DNA of 64,000 nucleotides from Cycas panzhihuaensis. Lineage: Eukaryota; Cycadophyta. The notes under the pieces are model-generated. The model saw nothing but the letters and a program-made list of their open reading frames with translations. It ran no database searches and was not told the origin of the DNA. Every line of letters starts with the position of its first letter. The first letter of the stretch is position 1. Both the position numbers and the translations under genes were made by a program. The stretch lies in the NCBI GenBank assembly GCA_023213395.1, contig CM041465.1, positions 129,711,741 through 129,775,740 on the forward strand, given 5' to 3'. Positions 43,919-53,784 of the stretch are shown piece by piece.

Positions 43919-46859
43919 CATGAATCATAAATCCGCCATGTAAGGAAATAGTTTCAGAATGCTCTGAAAAAAACACTGCTGTCGCCACTTCCTTACCATA
44001 ACTGCTCCTACAGCATAGAGATGACTGACATAGACGAGACCACCTCTACCCATCTCTTTTTCTTCTTTCCTGGTAATCATTTTATTTTATGTCAAAGAGG
44101 TGTTCTTGCCTCATTTGTGCATTTGCTATTGCCGCCATCTAGCAGTCTTTAATAATTTGTTGATTTGCTACAACAATTTGTAAGATAGTTGTTGATATCC
44201 CGAAGCTTATGTTGGTATATAAGTAACCTGCCTCGGAGTTATAATTGTCTTTAATGTTGGTATTGTCATCTGTAGATTCTTCTTTGAAGCCTTTGAAGCT
44301 GTTGTTGAATGTGAATATTCTTCGAAGCATTCCTTTGAGATTTTTCCATCCTTTGTATGTTGCATCTTATAACATTCTATTTCATTCACTTTATATGCTT
44401 CCCTCAACCAATTTATGGTGAATGTGTTTTTTCTGTTGTTACTAATGCAAAAATTCAGAGTCACATGAACAGTTTTGAAATATGAAATAATTTTGTATAT
44501 ATTTTACACCGAGAATTGCCTACATAAATACATCAGCTTCTGACGTGTAAGTGACATTTGGCCATCATTCAAGACTTACTAAGATGCTAGCTTAAGTTCA
44601 CAATGGTGAACCGAAGAACGACTAAAGTACAGGATAGAATGAAGTCTATAGTACAGAAATAGAAGGAAGTGCATACATAGAAGAACATTATTTTAACAAC
44701 CAGGGGCGAGCACCCTGCTCGAGTGTGCAGGGACATGTGCTGGCCATTGACACTTATTTGCCCTAACTTACCCTGTTTGTGCCTGGAATGGATCTGGAAC
44801 CATCCACTCATGGTTTCTGGCTTGATTGGATCCCTTCTGGAATTGCCTGCACATAGTTTTCAACTCGATTAAGACTTGCCTATGACCAATATGGGTGACA
44901 CAATCAACCAGGTCAGTCTCCAGGGGGCTTCAGTCAGGCTTCAAAACATGTGCTGCTGGTTTCAGGCCTCTCTGAAACCAATATGGTTGATTCCAGTTGG
45001 GCCCAACATTTTATGCCTGTAGTTTTGGCCCAATTGGAACCAATTTTTTTGGTTCTGGTTGTTTGGAACCGCATGTTTGTTTTAGGTGGGGGTTCAGATT
45101 ATGTCTAGAACTGCTTGGGTGTGGTTTCCACTCTGGCAGGACCATGCCCAGAATCAAAATAGTTGGCTCGAGGCATAACTCTAGTCTACCCTTTGTGCAT
45201 TGACACTGTTTGGGGATGCATTCGGTTACAATGGGTTTAAATGTGAGAAATTTTATATTTAATTTAATATTTATATATACACATCCTAGTCCCTGCACTT
45301 GCTACACTGAAACTAGGGAATCAAAGGCCTGGCCTCTATTTACTATCAGTTATCTTTTTCATCATCCATATCGACACATCCTAATCCTTGCAGCACTTGT
45401 CACACTAACCAGGGAACCTAAGGGGGCCTGGGAATCAGGAGTTAAAGGCTGAAATATTGGCCCACCCTGAGCCCTGGTGTGCAACTGGCTGAATGATTGA
45501 CAGAATCAGGATGGACTTTGCCAGTTGTTTCTGGTACTGGTTCCTGTCCATTTCTGGGGAGCATGCAGTTGTTGCAACTAAACTAAAAGGAAATGATAGC
45601 AAGGGAGAACATGTTGTAAAGATTTCTCTATAGATGGGCTAGAGGAAAGACACTATTTTCTGTAGGGACTTTATGTGATAATGGCCTATCTACAGTTTAT
45701 TGCATTTAATTGACAATTATTCTTAGTTCTGTTATTGTGTTATCCACACAACGTTTCAGATTAAAAGGAATAATATTGGTGAGATGAAAGTTATGCTGGA
45801 GATTGATCTTGCATGTGGATTTATGCTTAGTCTGTTTCTGTTGCCTGGAAAATGGGAAAGGTGCAAGAGATAAAGGTGTGATACAGAGACATTGATGTGA
45901 TGTAGTATTTGCACCCATCAGATGTGTCATAGCCATACAAGTAATACAATCTTACATACGCATACAGCTTTTAATTGAGTATCAATATTTGATTTATCAT
46001 GATCCATGTGAAAACTAATCCACACACTTTTTCATATTTACATATTCACCCAAAGTTTCCCCTGTTGTCATTTTGTTTTTTTGGATTTCTTCTATGCTGT
46101 TTTCATTAACATAGTTTTTTCCATTTTTTCCTTGTAGTTGCATCTGAAACTACTACATTGAACTATATTTGACAACCATGCAGGATATCTCCTTTTGAAC
46201 GAAAAATGTGTATTGTGCGCCCGTGAACACCCTGTTCCCTCTATGCATGGTTTACATTGTTGTACACTGCAGGACCATGCACCCGAAAATGTCATCTCTG
46301 AGATTCAAACCTTGACTAAGTCTAACTTGTACAATTGTTAACTTCTTGGTCGAACCCTTCAGTACAAAGAACACAATATATAAAGAAGTCCGTTAATGAT
46401 TTCAACTACTTCCTTGCCTTTTGAAAAAGTTGAGATCTGATACTAGTCACTTATAAACATGTTTGTTCAGCTCACTCCTTGTTGCCGTCTTCATCTAATT
46501 TTTTTCATTGTTCAATTTTCTTGTTTCTTGTGCTTTCTATACGTGTTAATTTTGTCTTTTGCTCGTATGTGTGCTGATTCTTGTGTCTTCAATTTTCTAT
46601 GATCAGATTACATGATTATCTGCAAGTTAAACCTGAGCACATTGTACATGCTACAAATTGATTTTTGCAAGAAGGGGTTGTGCAGCATGTATTTTTGGAT
46701 TTACATGTGGAAATAGCTTGTGTGATGCTTTTTACTTTATTCCTTCAGGATGGAAAGTATGAAGGTTCTAATTTTACATTTGAAGTTTGGGATTTCGTTG
46801 TAGCAAACTTTAGCATGACATTTTTCATTATAATCCAAAGAAACATTTCTGGATTGCAG
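43919..46859. other. No recognisable gene; probable intron of PLD gene
   Basis: These 2.9 kb hold no convincing coding sequence. A minus-strand open frame at 44464-44207 is not recognised. Around 44980-45070 short inverted copies of GGTTCCAATT-like words occur. 45285-45430 holds a loose duplication (CACATCCTAGTCC / CACATCCTAATCC). T-rich tracts before 46858 fit an intron 3' end. If the PLD gene starts upstream, this is intron. Confidence 0.5.
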
Positions 46860-47033
46860 GTTTGCAAGTTCTTAGAGGTTTCCAAACTTTCTTTCGTACC
46901 GGAATATGGGCCTAAGTTGAAGGAGGAGTTTGTCATGGTTAGGCATCTTCCAAAGATCCACAGAGAAAAGGAGTCAATAAAATGCAGCACTTGTCAGTGG
47001 CTTTGTTGCTGCTGTAATGAAAACTGGCAGAAG
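46860..47033 (+). CDS. PLDZ: Phospholipase D zeta-type (PXPH-PLD), internal exon
   Basis: This exon of 174 nt (58 codons, phase 0 at both ends) encodes VCKFLEVSKLSFVPEYGPKL, then an EEFVMVRHLPKI segment, a cysteine-rich CQWLCCCCNE and ends NWQK. It matches the well-known stretch between the PX and PH domains of plant PLD-zeta, including the Cys cluster and NWQK. The acceptor is TTGCAG|G at 46859/46860 and the donor AAG|GTCTGT at 47033/47034. PLD-zeta hydrolyses phosphatidylcholine to phosphatidic acid and binds phosphoinositides through PX and PH. The catalytic HKD motifs lie much further downstream and are not in the window. The next exon is at 53611. An upstream exon was not found. Confidence 0.88.
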
Positions 47034-47458
47034 GTCTGTCTTCTTATGGAAACTGATGACATTCAACCCTATTTTTAGAACAGTACATTTAAATGTATGG
47101 TTAACAAGTTAGTTAAACATGGTAGTTTAAGATGCAAATTACACATCCTGCATGTTCTGGCAGCAGTTTATTTTCCAATTGACATAATTGTTAGGATAGC
47201 TAATGTTTCCTTCATTCATTTACTAGGTTTAGTGTTCACTTAATTTACTAGGTCATGTCATTAACGTTTTCAAGTCTGGTAAGGGTCTTAGGGGTATAGG
47301 GTTTTAATTTGTGTGGGTTATTTCACATGTGTGAGCACACACACGTTTGTGGAGTGTAACTCCTTCCTAATCACTGTAACTCCCTCCTAGTCAGTGTAAC
47401 TCTCCTAGCTAGGTGTCACATTTGTGTCTCGTAGCCTTTAATTTACCTAGATGCTTTG

Positions 47459-48466
47459 TATTCCTAGGTGGTTAATATACACGCATAGATATTCATTCAC
47501 TTGACTGAATAAATTGGAGAACTGAGGTGAAAACTTCACGCATGTGTATGTTTGTAATTTAATATTGTTGAGTGTGTGTGTCACCTGTCTAACATATTAG
47601 TGTAATAGTTTCCAATAATAATATCCCAGAGACATAGGAAAACATCCTGGAAACATTTCTGTGCAATTTTTGGGGAGTTTTGTTAAAAGCCCTGGTAACT
47701 GGCCTGTGGGGGGCACATACAGTAATTCTTCCTTGCATAGTGAAAAGCTAATCCTAAGCACAGTAGCATATCATTTAGAAAGTCAGGGAAAAGATATTCC
47801 TAGGTGGCTAATATACACGCATAGATATTCATTCACTTGACTGAATAAATTGGATAACTGAGGTGAAAACTTTACGCATGTGTATGTTTGAAATTTAATA
47901 TTGTTGAGTGTGTGTGTCACCTGTCTAACATATTAGTGTAATAGTTTCCAACAATAATATCCCAGAGACATGGGAAAACATCCTGGAAACATTTCTGTGC
48001 AATTTTTGGGGAGTTTTGTTAAAAGCCCTGGTAACTGGCCTGTGGGGGGCACATACAGTAATTCTTCCTTGCATAATGAAAAGCTAATCCTAAGCACAGT
48101 AGCATATAATTTAGAAAGTCAGGGAAAAGATATTCCTAGGTGGCTAATATACACGCATAGATATTCATTCACTTGACTGAATAAATTGGACAACTGAGGT
48201 GAAAACTTTACGCATGTGTATGTTTGTAATTTAATATTGTTGAGTGTGTGTGTCACCTGTCTAACATATTAGTGTAATAGTTTCCAACAATAGTATCCCA
48301 GAGACATGGGAAAACATCCTGGAAACATTTCTGTGCAATTTTTGGGGAGTTTTGTTAAAAGCCCTGGTAACTGGCCTGTGGGGGGCACATACAGTAATTC
48401 TTCCTTGCATAATGAAAAGCTAATCCTAAGCACGGTAGCATATCATTTAGAAAGTCAGGGAAAAGA
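47459..48466. repeat. Three tandem copies of a 336-bp unit
   Basis: TTCCTAGGTGG starts at 47461, 47797 and 48133, an exact period of 336. The block is three full units, 1008 bp. The units differ by only a few substitutions each (for example GGAGAACTG, GGATAACTG and GGACAACTG). Each contains an MGKHPGNISVQF-like open stretch, but this is not conserved as a gene elsewhere in the window. The array lies inside the PLD-zeta intron. Confidence 0.95.
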
Positions 48467-48508
48467 GAGAGAGAGATGTGGGAGGGAGGGGGGGGTGGGC
48501 GGGGAGGG
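48461..48508 (+). repeat. GA run followed by G-rich tract
   Basis: AGAGAGAGAG is followed at 48480-48508 by a G-rich run with at least six groups of three or more G separated by single A, T or C. It would be on the coding strand of the PLD transcript and could form a G-quadruplex, which is inference. Confidence 0.85.
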
Positions 48509-48687
48509 AGAGCTGTAAACAGAATAAATAGCAATTAACATTGTTTTTATGGTAGTGTTGATGTTTTCTATTGGTTATCCGAAGATTAATGCCAATTTGT
48601 TCCTTCAGTTCAAGTTGTCTTATTTAAGTAATTGTTCATTGTTGTCCAAATTCCGAGTGTACTTGACTATGTGTGTTAATTTTTCTC

Positions 48688-48740
<53 letters not shown>
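48688..48740. repeat. (TA)n(GA)n compound microsatellite
   Basis: About 11 TA units (48688-48710) are followed by 15 GA units (48711-48740), with no interruption. Confidence 0.97.
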
Positions 48741-48742
<2 letters not shown>

Positions 48743-49329
48743 TATAATTATTTTCTTTTATGGAAATCTGAATTTGATATTTTTCGATTTGTGGGATTTT
48801 TGAAAATAGACGTTTCCTTCCTCTCTCTCTTGCACACCCGTTTTGATGCTTTCAAATTTCTAGTGACTTTGGTAAATATAGCAACTCAGATGCAAATTGT
48901 GATTCCTGGATTTTATAGCAATTTCACAAGCTTAAGTGGGTTTCAAAAATTTAAAGATTCAATTTTTTACTCAGTCCCATATGCAAGTATGTTAGACAAA
49001 TGTAGGAGATGCACATTTATGAACGATAAGAGTGTTAAACTTTTATTAGTTCCCTTTGTCTATATTACACCTTTCCATGCTCTTAAATAAATGTCATTTG
49101 TTGATTTTTCATTTTTTAGCTTAACCTCCTTTTGAAGATCAATATCTCAAATACATGCAGAGGCATTTTCATTTTCGATATATTCACATTAGCCTTTATA
49201 TTTGCTAATATGAACTTTTAACATTTCCTTTCCTCTAATATTTAGATTAGATTGGGATTGGATATGCCTTGACCATTCCTAATATTATTGAAATTCATAA
49301 ATCCCTTTAATTGGTTTTGGTCATCTATG

Positions 49330-50570
49330 GACTTTAATATAATTCTTAGTCACCAAGGCATGGATGGCTAGTGTGGAGCGGCAACCCCCTATTGGGTTTA
49401 CATGCTGTCCTAAGTTTGCTTCCACGAATGCTTTATTGGCGATACCACGAATTGTTGACCCATTTTGAGATAAAGGGAGCCTCCTTAAGTGCACCTCATT
49501 CGATGAAGAGCACATCAAAACTGTGAACAAAAATTGTACTTTTGCTACCATTTGTAACTTTTCAGTGAACTTTTCATTGGCGATTTGGGAATTGGCCAGT
49601 AATAGGGGAAATTATTCATTTCAATCCCCAATTAGATCCCTTTTCTCATCTTCGTATCAGAGCTCTAGGTTATTCGGGTTTTCATTTTTAGTTGAAGGCT
49701 AACTCTTGCTGCTTCTCTTTGGTGATGACCTTTGCTATACGAAGGCGATCCAAAGAAGGTTTGCTGCTCTCTTAGCTATCAAGTTCTGAATATATTTTTG
49801 AAAATTTTTAGTTGAATACTAAAAAAAATTATATATGTTGGTTTCTGTCTCAGATTTGCAAGAGAAGATTTTTTTTGGTTGTGTTGGTCTATTTCTCTCA
49901 TTGTAGGGTTGTGAAGAAAAAACAAAAAATTTCCATTGTTGAGCATTGGAAATTGATGGTTTTTTTCTGCTCATTATTGGGCCCAACACTATTAGTCTAT
50001 TGGGAGCAAATCTCCTCACTAAGATTTGTTGGGTGAGTTTTTGTCCCTACTGGTGTAAATCTTTGTTGGGATCTGTGGAGTGAGGGGCAGGATTTTGCTC
50101 GCTGGCTAGTGCAAACACTTGTTGTCCCACATCCAGCGGACTGTTTTGTTGTTTGGTAGATATCCCTAGTGAACCCTGAGCATCATGCAACCCTGTTCAG
50201 CTGATGCATTGTTTTTTTTGGCAACACATTGTCTTTGGTGACTTCACTCGACCTACGTACATCTGTGGTGGCTTTTGTTTGACGTCTTGTGACCTGCAGA
50301 ATCTCATGATTGATTGGGAAGGTCCTGTGACTCCTCAGATCTATTTTTGGTGATGATCACGATTGATTTCGATCAAAAAATTGATGAATTTTTGTCTCTG
50401 TGCATACTAACTTGTTTGTTGTTGATTTATTTATGGAGTTATGGGTACTCCCATTGTCTACCAAAATTGGAACTTCGGCATTTAAAATCAAGCTTATGAA
50501 TCGTAACGTTTGAGGAGTGTGGGCCTCTCCCGTGATGGCTTGTAAAGAGATCTGTATGTCACTTGAATCG
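49330..50570 (+). mobile_element. Copia 5' fragment F (LTR end, PBS, leader)
   Basis: The primer-site core TATCAGAGC (49655-49663) is followed by GGTGATGACCTTTGC and GAAGGCGATCC (49721-49751), the leader hairpin otherwise seen only in A, C and D. The sequence before it should be an LTR end, whose start I cannot place. No gag follows. The leader runs to about 50570, where G2 begins. The open frame on the minus strand at 49551-49321 is chance. Confidence 0.55.
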
Positions 50571-50599
50571 GTATTTCAATAAATCATTTATTTCAACTT

Positions 50600-51649
50600 C
50601 GTTTTCTTCGACTATAGCTTGGGTTCTTCCTCTTCTTGCTCATTTGGTATTTTATCCTCATCGTTATTTATCATATACATCTTCATGGTAGGACACTTAT
50701 GACCAAGATTCCACTTCCTCTGTAATGGAAACATGTCCCATTCTTAGTATGTTCAGCTCGAGTTAAGGGCTCTTCTTTTTTCTTTGATGTAGGTGTCCCT
50801 ACTTTTTGTTTTGGACTGTGCACAATTTGGTTGGAATTGTTGGCCTGGTTGCCTAGTTCGTTCATTATGATAGACAAAATTTTGTCTACCTTCTTTGAAC
50901 TCTGCTTCAATATTTTTGGCATGTCGAATGGCATTGCTTAGGCAGACAACGTCCATTGTTTTTAGATGGTATTTGATATTTCCTTTGAGTCTTGCAATGT
51001 ACACTTCAATAAGTCGTTATTCGTTGATTTCTTTCTCTACCAAGCTGTGTAATGATTGCAACTACTCTGTGTACCCTTAGACAGATCTTGTTTGTTGTAA
51101 TCTCATGAGCTGAGCAGAGTAATCAACGTTCCAAGTATCTTTGTTCTACTCGATGCATGCCTTCAAAAAATACTAATTAAAATGCCTTGTTCCTTCGTAG
51201 AATCTATGCCACAAATGGTACCATTTTAGGGCCTTTCCATAAAGATGAAGGGATGCGACCACTAGCTTGTCCTTGGTTGACATGGGGGTTGCTCAGAAGT
51301 AAATTTGCATTTGTAGGATCCAACTGTGGATATCTTTGGATCTTTCAGGATCAAATGTTTCTAGGAGGAATTTGGTTTCTTTGAGACCTAAGTTGGGTTG
51401 GTCCTGTTGGTCCAATTCTTCTTCCTCGAAGATTTCTTCTTGTTCTTTACTTTCAGACGGTCCTATATCTCTTCTTCTGTTTCTTCCCTTGTCATTTGAG
51501 AATAGGTTTGTGAGCTCTTTTACCTCCTCTTTAATTTGTGCTGAGTCGTTGCTCATCGAATCGACTTGTCTGGACACATCCTCTAGTGTTTTTGATGGTT
51601 GGTTCATCGTTTCGTCAGTTGGAAGGGTCCTTCCAAATCTGAGCTCCAT
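50600..51649 (-). pseudogene. G2 gag pseudogene
   Basis: ATG at 51649 starts MELRFGRTLPTDETMNQPSK and goes on to a coiled-coil-like, acidic N-terminal part, then LLETFDPERSKDIHSWILQM. After a break it resumes with DVVCLSNAIRHAKNIEAEFK. The zinc knuckle has CFHY where the family has CxxC and then shifts frame before RKWNLGHKC. The frame ends with an acidic NEQEEEEP segment near 50600. The order matches gag of G1 and G3. Confidence 0.82.
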
Positions 51650-51730
51650 TCTAAGAGAAAAAAAAATTATCTTGATTCCCTTTTGAGAATTTCTTCTGAA
51701 CTCGTCTCAAAACGAGGCTCTAATACCACC

Positions 51731-52286
51731 TGTAGTTATCTTATCATCTTATTCTAGATAAAAAATTCAAAAACTTGCTCCGAAAACAGGTAAATTCACA
51801 CAATATACACTTGCAAGGTACAAATTTGCAGCAATAAAATGATAGTGAAAACTTACTGAAATTGCAACAATAAACAATAATATAAACTTATATGAGTACT
51901 GCTTTCATATGAAAATAAATGATAGAGATAAAGCATAAATTGAATAAGTACAATGTTACCAGAAGATCTCTCACACACGGCTGAGAGTGGATTCCTCTTT
52001 GAGGCGAGGAGCCCTCGACAAGCAGCTCAGAAAAGATGAAAATGTGGCAGTCCAAGGTGTAGTGAATGGTACCCAAGGGAGGACAAAAATACTCCTTATA
52101 TATGTGGCCAAATGACCCTTAACAGAAGTTGGCCAAAAAGACGCAGAAACCCGCCCAAAATAAAGATTAGAAGTCGGCCAGAATACTCCTCAAAACTGGA
52201 AAAGAAAAGTAATATATATAAGTCGGTTTTTTCTGCTCTCAAGGAAGGTCGGTTAGACAGCCTTCCAAGGTGTTTGGAATGCTACA
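51731..52286 (-). repeat. 5' LTR of G2
   Basis: 556 bp. On the minus strand it begins TGTAGCATTCCAAACACCTT, close to TGTAGCATCCCAAACACTTG of the G3 LTR, and ends ACTACA. It shares the GGCCAACTT, GGCGGGTTT and AAGTCGGCC-like words with G3. Confidence 0.8.
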
Positions 52287-53610
52287 AAAAATCTCGGTGA
52301 TTCCAACAACTGAGATGCCAGTGGTTTGGCAGCAAAGCCAAGAAGTACAATTAAAAGGAAAAAGCAACAAACTCTTTGGAAACTACAGTTGGACAGTGTG
52401 GAACACTGTGATAAGCCAAAACAATAGAAGCTGAGTGAACACAATCTGTAAGAAATCATCATCAAAGAGGGAGAAAAGTTGGCTCTAAATAGATGTAAGC
52501 AATCAAATAACTATCGTAAATGATATTTATGCAGCAGTGAACATTACAACTTGTCTATTGTGATAACTGAAAAATAAAATCTAAATGACAGCTACAGTAA
52601 ATCAAGTACAAACAATGTCCAAAGATGTTCATCCAAACAGTGGTGATATGGTGACCTATGTCCATATGCAAATTGAATATTGATTAATGACAACCTTTAA
52701 TAGAAGTTCAAAGCAGGTAATCCATACAGTTCGACATAGATCCTGCCTGCAGATCTGACAATCTCTATAGTAAACCTTTGAATGTTGGCAAGTGAATCTC
52801 AGAGTGTTAACCATGCTGCTGGGATCATCTGCTAGAAGTGTACAGATCCCTTGTGAATGGGTGTTACCCCATAGTTCAATGATTATATATACCCCAATAC
52901 TCTTGTATTGTTTTGAGAGTCTATACAATGACTGATGTACTGGAGTGGGACTGAAATAATGGTCAACAATTAGATTCCAGATCTGCTCATACTAAATTTG
53001 CTTACAGTACCCTGATAATAGAACTAAGAATAACAATTTTTAAATTATCAAGGTTTCCCACATGATTTGGAAAACAATGCTGTATCAGATAGTAGTTTTA
53101 TGAATGATGCTATTTAGATTCCAATTTTTTTTTAGCGTGACCGCCCTTTATCTCTTGATTGTCATTCCTCTTAGTAGTTCCTAAATTGCCTTTGATGTGT
53201 CAAACCAACCACAGAATAGTTCAGTGAACGTGCTTCCTTATTCTCACATGCATGCATCTCTTTAGGGTGTGAATCTTACAATCAGTTTGATTTTCTGCAG
53301 GTGTGACTGATGTATTCCTCCTCATGTACTTTTTGTCTGCACTATCTTATATTGTAACCCTTTGGAATTTATTATCTGGCTCAATATGTAGTGGTGGGTT
53401 TCCACAGAGTAAAGATTGATAAGGATGTTTATCTGCCCTGCTGGTTGATAATAACAATGTGTTCCATGGTACATTATTGCCCAATTAAGGGCTTCTTGTA
53501 TTGCAAGAGCCTTTTCTGACTGTATTACTTTCACTCTCTTCTCTTTGATGCTTCTGCCCACCTTAACACACAACATGCTAAAAGTTTAAACTTTTTTATA
53601 TTGTATGCAG

Positions 53611-53784
53611 GTTTGGGCTGTGCTAAAACCTGGTTTCCTGGCACTGTTGGCAGATCCATTTGATGCTACACTCTTGGACATTATTGTCTTTGATGTTCTT
53701 TATCCTTCAGATGGAAATGGAGAAGGCCAGATATTTCTAGCAAAACTGGTGAAGGAACGGAACCCTTTGCGCTTTGGGTTTACG
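53611..53784 (+). CDS. PLDZ: Phospholipase D zeta-type, next exon (PH domain)
   Basis: 174 nt, 58 codons, phase 0. It reads VWAVLKPGFLALLADPFDAT, then LLDIIVFDVLYPSDGNGEG and ends LVKERNPLRFGFT. This continues NWQK of the previous exon into the PH domain exactly as in plant PLD-zeta (VWxVLKPGFLALL, LLDIIVFDVL, NPLRxxF). The acceptor is TTGTATGCAG|G, the donor ACG|GTGAGT. Both exons are fully open, so the gene was under coding constraint recently. The following exon, expected to finish the PH domain, was not found in the remaining 10 kb. Confidence 0.9.

Larger units (their letters stand above)
50590..52286 (-). mobile_element. Ty3/gypsy 5' fragment G2 (LTR and gag)
   Basis: Minus-strand 5' LTR (52286 to 51731), PBS complement (about 51716-51730) and gag (51649 to about 50600) are in order. 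Protease, RT and integrase are absent. It lies antisense to the PLD transcript, within its intron, and is of the same lineage as G1 and G3. Confidence 0.82.
47034..53610 (+). other. PLD-zeta intron of 6.6 kb
   Basis: The donor GTCTGT and the acceptor TTGTATGCAG bound this intron. It contains the 336-bp tandem array, G-rich and AT/GA tracts, copia fragment F and gypsy fragment G2. The rest (48745-49330 and 52287-53610) is AT-rich, with no recognisable gene. Confidence 0.8.

Noticed and set aside
46600-46660. Possible upstream PLD exon after GATCAG (DYLQVKPEHIV reading)
   Set aside because: Only three residues resemble the expected DYL-type segment of PLD-zeta, so it is not distinguishable from chance.
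47459-48466. CRISPR-like array
   Set aside because: The repeats are 336 bp and contiguous with no spacers, in plant DNA.
47970-48518. Repeated MGKHPGNISVQF open frames
   Set aside because: They are copies of the 336-bp tandem unit. There is no evidence of a protein, and the frame is interrupted in the first unit.
49321-49551. Minus-strand open frame of 76 codons
   Set aside because: It covers the probable LTR end of fragment F, and no domain is seen.
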